A stretch of 64,000 nucleotides of DNA from Rhyacichthys aspro (GCA_036850595.1 CM072154.1:9927330-9991329), one strand, 5' to 3'. Numbered from the stretch's first letter, positions 35,106 through 50,100 are shown. The notes: generated by a model from the sequence alone, not told the origin. Translations and numbers: made by a program.

Positions 35106-38100
35106 CTAGCACTCAGCTATAGTGAGGCAGATAAACTCCTGAATGCACTTCCTGTACTGCTGTTCAGTAGGGCTGCTGATCGGGTATTGACCTGGTTGAC
35201 CGAAGGGCCCTTCAGACTCCCGCATCTCGTCGTTCATCCTTGACAAACGGAGCCTGAAGAAAGGAAAGCAAGGAAAGCCGAATATTACCAAAACTGTAAA
35301 AAGACTGATTAAAGAAGGCTTGTGGTGTAAAGCTGCTTACAGAGTGACTATATCAGCGTTGGCTTGCTGCACAGCTATACTCAAAGGGTCCTGGCCGTCA
35401 TCATCCTCATCATTTTGTGTAGCCCCTCTTTTGAGGAATAAACACACCTGCCTAGAAATACCAAAAGACCAGCGATGTAGGTTTAGTAAGGGTTGGAAAC
35501 CATGTGAGCTAAAAAACAACCTCATGACTCACCCTGTGTGTCCCAGATAAGTGGCATGATGCAGGGGACCTCTCCCTCGTGAGTCTTTTTGGTTGACGTC
35601 AGCAGCGTTCTGTAGCAGGAACTCACAGGCTATCAATGAACCCTGAAATAACACACAACACCATTTAACCTGACACTTAAAACAAGACAATGCACGTTAA
35701 AGTTGAGAGTTAATTGGGATTTACTCTGCCTGACCAAAAAAAAAGTCGCCACCTGGATGTATGATCTGGGGTTGCTGCAGTTGGTCAGGATTGGTCAGGA
35801 TTGGTCAGGATTCATTGGGCTTACATTGTGAAAAAGTGGTTCAAGAGCATTAGACATCATTTTCACATGGATTGTCCACCACTGATTCCTGATTTTAACC
35901 CTTTCATTGGGATGTGCTGTGACCACACGCTCCCATCATCAATACCAGATCTTACTGAAAAATTAATGCACCACTGGATGGAAATAAATCTTTTGACATT
36001 GCAGAAGCTTTGTGAAACAATGCCACAGCGAATGCATCCAATGAAATATTAGAGCGTGTGACTTTTTTTTTGGTCAGGCAGTGTACATTTCCAGCCAACA
36101 CATGTGTAACTGTGTATTTGGGTTATCTTATATTTTTGGAAAAGAAGTTCTGTTGCGTGACTCACCCCGATCACGGCTTGTATGAGAGGCGTCTTTCCTT
36201 CATCCTCGTCATTGACCGAGTTGACGTCGGCCCCGTGCGCTAGTGCTTCGGCCATGACGGGGAGGTTACGGGCTTTGGATGCTTTGTAGAGAAGACCGCC
36301 GGGGTGAAGCTCTCTCAGGTCTTCTGGATCTGACGTTTCCGGCTCTGCCTCCAACTCGGCTTCACCGCTCGAGTCCTCTGACACTTCACACTCTGAGAAC
36401 AGATAAAGAGTCAACATTAGCACATCCAAAAAGCCTTGTATATTCTTAAAAAAACAAAAAAAACAAAACAAACACTGACCCTCCTCTGTGACACTGTCCA
36501 CCACTGAGCCAAACACCAGGATGTCCGTGCTGCCGTCCGTGCTGCCCCCCAGACCACTGTCACTGCTGAGGCCTGCCGGACCAGAAGACGCCATAACATG
36601 GACACGTTAGATATAGATCGCCGCATTTCACTAAAAACACCGCTAAAACGTCAACGTGATACAGGCATGTTATTAATATGTTGCTTACTTCGAGGCCCAG
36701 ATCCGGTATCGAAGTAGGAGAAGAGTGAGTCTAGCTCATCGGGACAAAAAAGAGATTCTCTTCTGAACTTTGCAGCTGCTGTGAGACAACGCAGACAGAG
36801 AATTAGGCTGTGGAATAACATTTAGAGAAAAACAACCGCTCACTCTTACATTTATTCACTTTGAGAGTACCTGAAAGTGTGGACGGGGATGTGCTTCTGG
36901 GCTCCTGTAGATATCGCCTCCGTGTTTTGGGAACGGTGGTGGCGCTGTTGTGTCTCCGGCACTTCTTCACGCTCCACCGCCGCTCCGACTTCCTCTCCCC
37001 GTTGATGAGGATATCTGTGGATCCCAGCTTCTTAAGGAATTTCTTCTCGACGTACTTGGCCTTAATCCATGCCTCTTTCTCCTGCCTGTTTACAAGCACT
37101 TCATTGAAACGATCCACTTGACAGTACATCTAATATTACACTGTGTTTTATCAATGATCCTACCTTGAACTGGACGGTAACGGTTTCTTCAGACCTTTTT
37201 CTTGGTATGAGCCTTCATATATGTGGTTGATAACGCTGTTTCCAAGTTCACACATTAACTGCAAAACGCGACATGACATTAATGGCCTCTACACACACAG
37301 AAGTTGTAACTAGAGTCAATGATCATCCATATTTCAATGTACCTTTAATAACTCTGGTTCCCATGAGTCCAGCGTGAGCGAGCGCACCTTTGAACAGTGA
37401 ACTCCTAAGCTCCTGCAACACAAAATATGTTTTCCATGTAATTCCTGCACAATCTGGTCCTGAAGTGCTTGTTAGCACAATAGCAGCAAGCATTATCCAA
37501 AGGGTTGTGGGAGATGCTCCTAAAGTCATGCAAATCACTGCGTTCCACTTCTGTAGCTGTCTGGTATCCAGGCAACCATGGCTCATTAGATGCACACTGA
37601 TACTGTGTTTGTCTCACTCATCCATCCTTTTTTTTTTTTTTTTTTTTCTGTAACCAGTGGCCATGGCTGAGCTCACAGTGAGAATCCAGTCCCAAAACGC
37701 TGCATGAATATTCAACAGCACAACACACAGAAATGGGCTTTAGTATTACATAAGCAGTGATAATTGCAACTTTAAAACAAACATACCTCCTGAGAACTAC
37801 TTTTCCCACTGGGAGCTTGAAAACTAACCTAAATGACGTAATGCTGTGATGTAACCGCCACACTAGAGAACCGATACTAATGAGTGGATGTGTTTGCGGT
37901 GTTTAACCTTCATTCAACAGCGTTACATCACACATCCACCAGTATTCATCTATTGAACGGCTTGTGTGCCACTTCCTTTGCTGTTTTACTATTCTCACTT
38001 CAAAGAAACTCTCAATCAAAGCCTGATCCAATAAGAAACTACTTCACTTTAATCCCTTTGGCAGTGCATGTGCTTGGTACATTCAAGCCAAGAACCAACA

Positions 38101-41100
38101 GCTGTCAACATTTCCTGCCTCCAGCGCCAGAGCACACTCCTCACATGAGAGGTTAGTGTTGGGTTTTAGGTTAATGTGCGAACCTGTGGATGCCGGAGCA
38201 TTCGATACACAGCAGGATGCCCAGGTTGATGGAGGCCCAGCGTGGTTCGGCCTGGCCGCAGTCGCAGCACTGCTCGTTGCCCGGGAGACACAGGATGCGC
38301 TGCAGGATGGTGTCCCCCCTGGCGCTCCGCTCTCTGGGCTCACTGGCCGAGTCTATGCTGCTGGTGGACGGAGAGGCCGTTCTGTCCAAATGCTGCACAA
38401 AACAGAAATAGTATTGGTATAAAGTGCAGTGAAAGAACCAGTTATTATATTATTAGGTTTTCTAGAATATGGGTCAATCAATATTATGTGTATAAAACTG
38501 TACACTTTGTGCATCTTGTAAAATATAAAAATATGACTTCACACAAAACAAAAATAAATACAAAACTAAAGTCCACAAACATCAACATAAATCGAAGATA
38601 AAAACATGCTGAGCACCAAGGCCTTTGTGTTTTTATAGTGTTTGTATTTTAAGATTACCTAAGTTGTTTACAGCAAGCAAGGTAAGGCAGATTTGTTTGT
38701 TAAATACAATTCATACACTTGGCTATTAAAGTTTATTTTTCCTATTTCAACAAGGATGCATCAAAATGACCTAGGATTATGTGTTTTTAAAGACCATGAA
38801 CCAAATTATAGTTAAAAAGATACAACAGAGTAGCAGTAAATACATATTCTTGGCTGGTTACCTCTATATAATACGTGTCTGGACTCTCTCTGTAGGCTGA
38901 AGCAATACTAGCTTGGACTGCTTGGATCCAGGCTTGTCTCAGCTTCTCAGACTCAGCTTGAAGCATGCAGCTCCTGTTGACGAGACCATCACATTTTCTT
39001 ATATACACAATCTAACACAACTTAATGTCATTTTTTCGAAATATCTTTGTCTTACTTGAACGGTGAGACAACCTCGAAGCAGAACCTCCTCTCGATGTCC
39101 TCGCAGGGTTTAACAGAGCACAGCCTGAGATCCTCCACCACCACTGTCAGAGAATCCTGAAAACATCCAAACAGACATCTTAACTCTGCTTTTCTCAACA
39201 GCCACTAATACGAAACAGCCTCTCTCTGGTAAGACTTATTTTCCCTGGCAGTCGGAAACCCCTGAGTACTCTTTCCACTGTCGGGCAGAGTAAAGAATAA
39301 AGAGCCTGACCTGAAAACGAAGCCTATGCTCTCTGTATCAAGATCTCAAGCTTAAAACATCAAGCATTGCCTTCCAAGTTGCTCTTAACCTTTTATGACC
39401 CACTTCAGTTGATACGTCAAAGATATGGGACTTGCCTTGAGCTTCTTCTGATAGACCAGCTGACTGTTTTGTATGGAGAACCACCGCCTGAAAACAACAG
39501 AGAGAGTGACATGAATAAAACATATTTTAGATGGATATCCTTTCTGCACGGTAGGGGTCAGTGAGCGGAGGTGAAGTCAGTGAAGTGGACGCAGGTAAAG
39601 AGGTTTTAGACTCTACTCTGGGAACAATATCCTGGCAGGCATTTGAACTTTCTCTGCACGACAAGTCACAATAACACATTTACCTGTTCCATGTTTTGAA
39701 AGCGTTGCTGGCCCTCTTAAACAGGTAGCCCTCCATCACCACGCCGTTCGGAGCGTCCACATTGAACTCCACTTTCGAGTCGTCATATGAGAAATCCTAT
39801 AAAAAAACACACAGGCACACATCACGACTGCTGCTTCCGCGTTGACCCCAGCAAACTAATAACATCCAGAGCGGCGTCGTACAGTACATACAGTCCATAA
39901 GGCGACGAATCAACATAAATCGTGCAGCCATGTAGAAGCGTCACGTGTTATGTGAAAATGCTATGCACTAATGCCATCTTCTTGTGCGACTGCGGGCTTC
40001 TGGGGACTCGACACATACTTTATGACGCAAATTATTACATAAAGAGAATGATTCAGAAGAAATGAGCCTGGAAGCGTTTCGTGACTTACAGCGTGGCACC
40101 TAGTGATTTAACACAGAGCGGTGCACTGCTGCTTAGGGTTCAGAAGGAAGTCAAGACAGAGGTTCAAAATGGATCCGTTTGATGCAGGACAACCTAAGAC
40201 CTACAGCGGCAGACATCTTTTTATACATAATGTAATATTCAGAAGGAACAGAATATTAACTTAAACCAAATTGAATTTCAGAAATTGAATGCATGCAGCC
40301 CTGAGAAAGGACCAAACCCAGGCTTCCCATGTGACTCGTGCAAAGGATCATAAAAAACTCTCAACAATGCATATTAAACACACAGCAAAACAAAAGTTGA
40401 AAAAGTTTTAATAAGCATAAAGCTAAGAGAAATGACAGCAGTTACAATCACCCACCAAAGTGTGATCCCACCGGCAAAAGAGCTTCATTTTTAAGCGTTT
40501 AGTGCCTTCCAGCAACATTTTAAAGCAAAAAAAAAAACAAAAAAGGTTATCCACAAGTGAACGAAGAAACTATTCTCAAAGTCGAGGCATGTGCAGTGAG
40601 AAAGCCTTCAGTCTCCGAGGGCTTTCACAGCAGAGAGCAACGCATTGTGTCTCGTCTTGCGCGGCAATTCCTCTGCTGACATGTGTGTCCTGCTCTCCAG
40701 CCACCTGCCCACTGCCCTGCGAGGCTCAGGATTAGGACTAATTACCATACAGCTGCCAAAGTACCCGCGGCACAGTGCGGAGGAAGAATAGTGAGCCCGA
40801 CTGAAACTGTATGGAGCTGCTCTCAGCCCAAACACCGCTTTGACACTTCACTTTGACTGGACGTGAACTGTTAAACCAGTCCCCCTGACACACCTCCTCT
40901 GCGGGAGAAGGCTGGGAGCTGTTAGTCCGCCGCTGACCCGTGAGAAAACGGGCACGCGGCCAACTGTCGAGTTCAAATAAATACAACCGCACCGACCAAT
41001 CGCTTCCCTCTAACTATAATGTCAAACTGAGGGCATGTAGCTTACCTTTAGCTGCCCATCTCACAGGAGAAATGCGACATCCAAAACCAAACGATAAACA

Positions 41101-44100
41101 AGATGCGGTCTGAGTGGTACTCTGCGTTCCTTCAAGCCCACAACAAAGATCATGTATTTTTAATGCAGCAACGTCACACGGACACAAACCGAACATCAGT
41201 GAATTATTGAGCAAATGGGAAATCAGAGAAACAAATAAGTCAATGGGATTGTTGGCAGATGAGTGTCTCGGAGGATGATGCACGTCCGGATGGGTCACAC
41301 ACCTGCTGCTGTGAGGCCAAATAGCCATTACGGCAGAGCAGCTACGGTAAGCCGAATAGTGAATAGAGCAGATTACTACAGTCAATCTACAGGGACAGAT
41401 TTGTTGTTGTACACAGGATCTTTGTGCCGTCAACAACTTGTCATATGTTTTCCTGCTCATACCTCACTGACATCTGCCTAATAGGCTTCTGCTCAGCCTT
41501 CACACACCCGCCTACTGTAAACACCAGGTCAAATCCTATCAACAGTACAGTAATGTCCATTGAATGCTGTTAAATATGGCTTTACAAGAGCAATAACACT
41601 ATTTTGACACTATTTTTCGTGTTTATATGTGCCACTTTCAAGAAAAAACAATACAGAGGTAATATTATTGGTCATCTTTAGCATCGATTTTTCATCTGGT
41701 GAAGCGCATAACACATAAATAAAGGGATTTCAGGCTTGATAAAAAGAAAAGACAGACATTAGAACAACATATCACTAAAAGTTGATGGCATACTATGGAA
41801 AAGCTGCCATTGATCTTCTCATCTGACACATTGTGAACTTTGCTCCTCTTCAAAACTGATCATAGGTCAGCGTCCCACGTCACCGGACTTGTTTTCTGAA
41901 CCGTGACAGAAGAAAAATGTGCATATGTCGCGCACATTGAAACGTACAGCTTGTTCGCCCTATAACCACTGTGAAAATCACTATTTTAGCCCCGCTTCTA
42001 ACAGCTTTAGGCGCAGAAATATATATTCATCCACATGAGAGCACCGCCACATCTGCTGATACGGAGGAATACGAAGAGGGATATAGAAAAGCCAGCAGGG
42101 TCTAGTTGTGGAGCCTGCTGTGGACAGGACTTCCCCATTAAATCTGCAGTAAAAAAACGAATGGCCGTGGCATTTACAAGCTGCGTTCGCTGCACTGTGT
42201 GATCGGGCAACTATAGCGACGGGGAACGCTTTAGCTCCCTTTCTTCCCCATTTTGCTTTCCGAGTGAGGTCAGCGCTTTTGTTCCGTGTCCGTTTACACA
42301 AGCCTTATTGCTCTATGTGACAAGAAATAAAAGTAACACGAAAAAACGGAAATTATATGTAGATGCATAAAAAAAAGAAACGAAAGCAGACTGCACACAA
42401 TATAAGAATGCAGGACAGTGCCGTTTCCCACTCGTGTAAATATGATATAACCACCTCTTTCTATATAATCCATTCAAACTCAGTGATTCTAATTGTTCAG
42501 TATAAATTATTCAGGGTGCACTCCAGCTCGGCCCGGAGGCTTTACGAGTCTGACTCCAGCTAAGAAAAACTTCAAAGGGGCCTGGCTAATGTTTAGTACT
42601 AACACTCTGAGCTATGCTGCAGCAGAGACATGCTTGAAGTAGAAACTGGAATTCAGTCGAGGGGGGGAAAAAACAACAAATGGAGTGGTACTCACCTGCA
42701 TGAGGGTCTGGGAGGACATGAGAGGCGACATAGAAAAAAAAAAAGAAAAAGTCAAGCAAGACGTGTTAATACAATAATCGATGAAGCTACACAGGCCACT
42801 AATTATTCCTATTAAGCGATCTAGCCTGGGATCTTGTTCTGTTAACTCCTGCATTTCCCATGAGCAAAGAGAGTCTGTGAAACTCTAGCAGAAACAGATC
42901 AATAACCGCTCCTTGTAGTTTTATCTCAGCCCCTAAAGGATGAGCTGACCGTCTGACAGATGGTCACTGGTAACGAAGGAGCCAGACACTGTCCCGCTGA
43001 ATTATTTAGAGGTGCCAGACATGGGGAGCACATATTTGGGTTCGATTCATGCTTGATTAATACTGTCTATAGTGTGTGCAAAAAGTGCAACGTTCACAGT
43101 AAATGAGTCCTTGTGATGTCAGCACTTAAAAGGACTAAGTGCACAGATAAGTCGGCGCATTGTTCAAACGCTGATCATTTGCTGCAGACAATAGGATTAG
43201 GATCTCTCAGAAAACACCTATTTAACCCCGATTTACTGCTTTAATCAATGGCTGGACGTCACTGGAGAGATTAATTAAACACTTCCCCAGTTGCACAGGT
43301 CTAATCCCACCCCAACAGATGGAGAGGTGGAAACAAAATGTGTAATAAGTGCAGTAGAGCCAGTTTGACAACTGCTGCTTCTCTTTTAAGTTAAAAAATT
43401 TCCCAGCTTTATTCTTTCACTTCTGTCGAATCCAAGACACTCACCCTCTGCTGAATGGTGGCGTGTTTATGCTCCATTTCCCTCTTCTCCATGGCCGAAT
43501 CAATCACCAGCTGATCCAGCTACAAGTCAGGTCAAAGACAAAACAAGGGCGAGCTCACTGACTGATTACAAACCTTTACTTTAACATAGCACTGAAGCTG
43601 TATGTTGTCCAAAGCAGCTCCCATAAATCTAAACCCGACAAGGTATCATCGGGTCAGTGTTTGGTAATGTAGCATTGATCGCTCTGTGGCCGTTTAATCA
43701 ATCTGGAGTTAGTTCACAGCTACATATACGCCAGACCTTTATGTAACACACTATAGACCTTTTTATCTGCTGGAAATAGTGATGAGAAGTACTCACCTCG
43801 GCAGCCAGTTTCTTCATATAAGGGTCAATCTCATCAAGCAGGTTGTAGCCTTGTTGGAAAAGTGAGTAGTGGGCATTCATGAAGGACAGCATCTACACAA
43901 GAGAAGCAGTGTCAAGACCAAAATATCTTGCAACTTGTAATTGGTTGTCATAAAAGTACCTATTGCAATAAATGGATGGAACACAGTATTTTAAATTTAA
44001 GGTTTTTTTAATTTGTTTTTTTTTTAATAAATTGAATTAATTAAAAAAGTAGCTCTAAAAGAAGTTGCAGAGTACTTACAGCATCTAAGATCTCGAATTT

Positions 44101-47100
44101 CTTCTTTGCCTGAAGGACATTAATCTGTGGAGAAACACGGTAAAATGTAAAATAGGCTAAAGATGTGGTTCCCAAACATTAAATTGGAAATTTTATTAGG
44201 ATTGACAATATGTTTACTCAACTCAGAAATCCAGAAAAAATATTTTGACAGTTGATGGGAATTTAATGAAAAAATGTCTGCCATTTTATATCAACGATCA
44301 CGGACATTAAACAGTAAATGAGAATAATCAAATAAAACAAAAACAATGATAGAAATGTCCAAAATACCATAAAAAACGTAATTAAATACCATAAGAAATT
44401 GATCAAAAATGTGCAAACAGACTAAACCTATCTAAAAAATGACCACAGTGGTGCAAAAACAAACATGAAAACTGGGTCAGGAGGTTTTTTTTTTTTTTTT
44501 GTCCCTTTAAAATATGGGTCCCCTGAAGAAAAAAAGGAAACTAAAGCATACTGCAATAGTAGCTCCCTCTAGTGGTGCTCTAATGATACACAGTTTGTCT
44601 TGATGTAAATGAACATGGACAAATGTAAACCACAATATGTTCTGCTCTATGTGGTGCAGAGTTTAGAAGTGCATTGCAGTAGTGAATGACCTTTCATTCC
44701 ACAATTAGACATGAATGAATGAAAAGAAAGAGACAGGCCCCGATCCGTTTTATTCTTCATGCAGGAAACATGATCTCCACGGAATTTCATACTTGAAAGC
44801 TTTGCATTGTATATCCCAACTGATGCAAACCTAAATGACACTTTGTGCTACATTTAAGAGGTCGCCTCTACATCACAGCACGTCGCCCAACAAGCTTTGA
44901 CCTTTCCTGCCTTGAGACACTCTCAATTAAGATTTAAAATGATCTCTGAGGGCTGTGTGTGAAAGAGAAGGCTGCCAGCAGACAGAACTAAGAAGGGAAA
45001 GAGGGCACGGCCGTCGCAAGGCATCACGCTGAAATAGTGCCTCTGAACCCTTTTATGGGTAATAGGTTACAACTTGTGGTTTTAGATGCATATAAAGACA
45101 GCGGAGAATGTGTCATAAAGCTATAATGACAGACTTCATCTCTGTCTAAATGTTGATAAAAAAAAATACACAGGATTTAAATATAGAAGCAGAGGTGAGT
45201 AATGGTGAACTTTTCTGACCTGTAAAACGTAATCCAAAGCGAGGTGTCTGAAGCATTTGCGAGTGATGCTAAGCGTGCTAGTGGCTTCCTCCACTTCGTG
45301 AGGCTTGTTCCTGGGAGCCTGAGCGTTTTTCACCTGGGCAATCTCCATATCCTCTCGGACCCGGTCGAAATGCTTCTTTGTCTCCTTGAACTTCCGCACA
45401 TCACTGAAAAAAACAAAACAAAAAAACAAAGCAGAAAGAGCTCCGTTACGTGACACTAATGACTTTTAATTCCCGTATTTTTAAGCCACCAGGAGTCAAC
45501 TGAGGTCACAGATAATCCCTCAGAGGGTGCCAAAAGGTTGCACTCTTGCATTCTGAAATATTTCAAAGCACCAAAAAGGTTTGTTGAGGTAAAAAGTCTG
45601 CCATTTACAGGTTGTAAGCTTTCTTCTACCTGCACTAAATCTTTTATGCACCTAAAATTTAACTCAAAAAAAGCAACGATAACTCACTCTTTTATAAAGT
45701 TGTGCAGCTGCTGCTTTATGGAGCGCTGGGCTTGATCGAACAGAATCTGAAAGAGATGGAGACAAAAAGAGAAGCGTATTAAGTCCTGGACAATGAAGCA
45801 GAATTATGTAACTTTACTTTGACAGACTCCTAATACAATCTTAAATCAATATTATGATGAACTGTGGAAATATGCGCTTGATATTTGGAATATGATTCAC
45901 ACAAAAGATTCACAAAAGATGAATGTCAATAAAAAAATACCCCAAAATCTTCTCAAAATGCATTCTATTTGTTGGGGTTGTAATATTGTGCTCGTCTCAA
46001 CATCAACAATGGAGCTTTTCACCAACAGAGGGCAGAAAAGCACAGTGTTTTGACATGACACATACAAACCATTCAAATGATGCTCTTTAAACTACTTTCC
46101 AATGAATGGACGCTACAAAGATTTAGACACATGCGCTCAAATGCAATCGCACGCTGCCTGCAGTTTCATATTCAAGAACCCCCTCCTCTCTTTGGCTTTC
46201 CGAGCACATCTTCTCACTGCTGCTGCTAAATAGGTCACTCGGGCAGAGCGGGAAGAAGAAGAAGAAGAAAGAGGAGGAGGAGAAGGAAAGGGAGAAGTGA
46301 GGAGGATTTTGGTAGAAAGTGACACTGTAGGCAGCCAAAATGCCAAACCCAGCCCAAGTGAGCGGAGCTAGATACGTCACTAGTGTTGTTAAATGAAGCC
46401 ACAATGAAGCACTTTATTTTGACCAGAATCCGACTTAGCCTGAGGTGGAAGTGGTGAGTTTCACTGTATTCCTGTCACTGCTGCTAAAACACTTGTTTGT
46501 TTCTCGGTGGGACATTCAACCTGCTTTTTATTGCTCTATAAACCTAATGGGTCTAAAAACACGTGCAAAGTGTGAAAGTGGAACCACACGCAGCACAAGG
46601 CAGCCTTTCTGTCCTGTTTACTGCTTCACAAAACCTTGGACTGGATGCAATTAACGAACAAAGAGATTCCATTGAACAAAGTCTTTCTGAGTCAATTAAA
46701 TAAAGTGTACGAGTGGCTTCTTGTGGAGCATCTTGCTACAAGGCCACGCCGCTGACTGCAGGTTCCCCCGGGTCTGACAAAAGCAATGAGAAAGCAGTGT
46801 GTTCTGATGGAGCACATGTGGTCAGTGCATTTTCTAAGTGAGAAAGGACTTAACGTAGGCTGCTGCCGACACATGGCCGCGGAAAACAAACGCAGCGGGT
46901 CAGCGGTAAACATAGGAGTGGAAGTGGACAGGCAGTGGCTCTGTGCAAACCAAAGCACATGCACCTCCATGTTGTTTTTGTGTTTGGGAGTGAGTGGAGT
47001 GTAAAAATACTGCTGACAAGTTTCCTGAGTGTGGTGTTCGAGCAGACTGGGGCATTCCTGAGCTGCTTTGTGGCACATTGGCACTGTGCTTTGGTTTGGC

Positions 47101-50100
47101 CGAGACGCATCGGGTAGGAGGTAAATGAGATAAACATTTTTATGCAAAGAGGAGCTACGCAGTAAGTAGAAAGATGCATGTAAACGTTTGGTTGGCTATT
47201 ACTGACAGTGTGATGCAGGTCAAATGACAGAAAATAAATGAAATGACAAAATATGTAACAGTAGCATCTCTAAAATATATAAAGTAAACTCCAGATGTTT
47301 TGTCAAAAGCTTGTTTTGTATTCTTCTGGTTTGTTAAGCTAACACTGGTCAGTTTTGTTCACCATTACTGCTGTAGCCGAGAAGAATAAATGCTCTAAAA
47401 GCAAAAAAAATGTAAAATAAAGAACCTCCAATCCCTTAAAGGAAGGGCAAATAATACAGTAAAATAACTGTTAAAGCACACCTGCCAAAAACAATACACT
47501 GGTTCAGTCAGTGATTGATAGAAAATAGAATTTGGGCACTTCAATACAAAACACAGAGCTGTGTGGGGATAAGTGGCATGTTTTGATGAAAGATTATGAA
47601 GACATTTGGTTTAAACTTGTCATCGGTGATAATCCACCCCACATTGAGCTGTCCTGTCTGACAGCTACAGTCCTGGGAATGGAATGCAGCTAAACAAAGA
47701 CACCTTGTTGAACACGTAGGAAGTAAGTAAGACATATCTGTCACAGTCATCGTCCACATCTTGATATCAGAGTTAAGGAATGAGGCAGGGACATCCAGCG
47801 TCACAATGGACTACTGTACCAACATCCGGGGATGAAGCGGTGGTTCATCTGCTTCATGTTCCACTGGCATGTTGGGACGCTTCATGGACTAACCTGGACA
47901 TTATATTTCAGAGCACTTAAGAAGAGCTGCTCCACCTTTGTCAAATGAAAGAAAGAAAAACTGTTGCTTCATCCAAGAATCCTTTCTGATCATCCCTTCT
48001 CCTTCCAGAGTAAAGTATCATTTACCGTCAGCTCCCTTTGAAGAGACCTCGATATATTTGAACTCTGGGAACAATGGCGTCCGTGAGGAATGATAAAGAA
48101 TGGAGCTACAGACAGCGCTGCTAGCTTCCTACTGTGTTATGTTTTGTTTTCCAGTTTCCAAATTTAACCGAGAGACACTGGCGCTGGCATCCCACATGGG
48201 AGTGAACTCGCACAGTCTGCACAACCGACTGTGCGAGCATTATTCTACTCCAACTTCAGCACAAAAATATCTGCATCCAAAATGGCTGGAAGAAGCTTGT
48301 GTAAGATACAAAAGCCCCATTTCATTTCTTGTGATCTACATAATCAGGGTCCCAGGAGCGTTTCCATATGATCCTTTATGTGAACAGACTTTTTAATGCA
48401 TAAAAGCTTGCCAGCACCCTCTGTACACCCCTTTTGTCAGTCCCCTCTCATTTCTAATAGATGCGCAGAGAGTCAGTCAATAATTCATCACGTATTCATA
48501 TGGCGTTTCATGCTTGAATTAAACACAGACTGTATAAAATGTTGGCCTGCTTCGCTACATGCTCCAAGTTGATTGCGAAATATTTGGACGCGAAAAGAGC
48601 TGCAGTCTTAGGAATTAAGTAAAAGGAGACACACTTGGCTGGATGTCCGCACACACGGAGCCTGTTTGTTCTGTTGTGAGGTGCTGGACGGGCGAGAGCC
48701 TTGAGCTATCAGGAGAGGGGCCCTTGTAAAGTCTATGAACAGTATGTGCTCCGACATATGTGCTATAGGTGATGCAGCACGAGGAACACGGGCAGTTGGC
48801 ACAGAGCGGCCCCGTTCGCATGGTGCCATTTAGTATTCTGGTGTGTCTGCTGCGTACAGAACCGGCGCAGAGGCAGCTGCACAGCAAAGTATGCACACAG
48901 AGGGACACGCGTCACAAGCAGCAAATATAACCATCATCATTTCTTATTCATCGGAGCACTGCAGGAGTCCCTTAGCTTCAGTGAGTCGCAGTCAAAAAGG
49001 AAAAACGCTAAACGAATAACACTTTAACAATATTAGTTAAGCTCCTCGATCTGATTTATACTATTTGTTACACTCGTCTGTTCTACTTCTAAATCAAGGC
49101 AACAAAGAAAGCCTTTGAGAGGAAATTGTCCAGGCAGACTCTTGGTCCAAATGTGGTGGGTGCCAAAATAAAAGGGAAACAGGAGGCTGAGACCCAGCTG
49201 AGCTTACATTGGCGAGACCAGCTGATCCCAATCCAAACCGTGCTCTCTTTTGATTTCGAAAGAGGGGAAAGAAGTAAATGAGACAAACGGAGAATGCTGG
49301 CACACACAACAAACTGGAAAAGCAACAAGGAATCTACGCAATAATACAATTAAATGTACAGTAAGACCGAGGAGTAGTTTTCGGCACACAAGCTTCATTG
49401 TCTAATCCTGTAGTCCACCGTTTCACAAGACTTATAAAGAGAAAATGAATGTACAAGCCAACAGCCATTAACACACACTACTGTAGAGGACATTTATTTG
49501 TACTAATGCATTCTATTGACTCAAACACACCACCGGGCTAGAATTATTGACAGTCACACAAATGCCCACACACTGACCATATGCAACCCAGCATCCAACC
49601 AACTGTGACACGTCAAGGTTACACAGGGTTAACAAATAAAGTCCAGCCGCTAAAGCTAATCCACACTGGCCACACTAAACAACCTGCTCCATGAACACAC
49701 CATAGACTGAGATGAACAGTGGCTGTTTAAGTGACGTGTCTTTGTTTTAGGAGTGTAATCCCCCACACACACATATACAGTGATTTGCAACACGCACGCA
49801 AAGGGTTGAGGCTAATGGACTACAAAGGGCAACATATGGACACAGTGGGGGCAGAGGGGTTATTGCCCTAAAGGCAGGGAGGGGCAAGGTGCAACAGTAA
49901 AGCAGCGATATGAACAGGAAAAAGCGAGGACATGGTAAAGGAAAATGGCTACTTAGCTTAAAAAAATATGTATATGGCTAATGTAGAGTACCTAATAGCC
50001 ATGGAAGTAATGAGCTATAAGGTCACCCTGGTCTGGACCTCACTTCAAAATTCAATGGAAAAAAAACAGTTAATCAATGGACTAGTATTTTGCAGGGCCA

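Noticed and set aside
43036..43060. GGTTCGATTC-like tRNA B box
   Set aside because: No matching A box or cloverleaf around it.
46692..47147. 151-codon minus-strand ORF in acap3 intron 4
   Set aside because: Shadowed by an opposite-strand ORF; no domain, signal or splice evidence.
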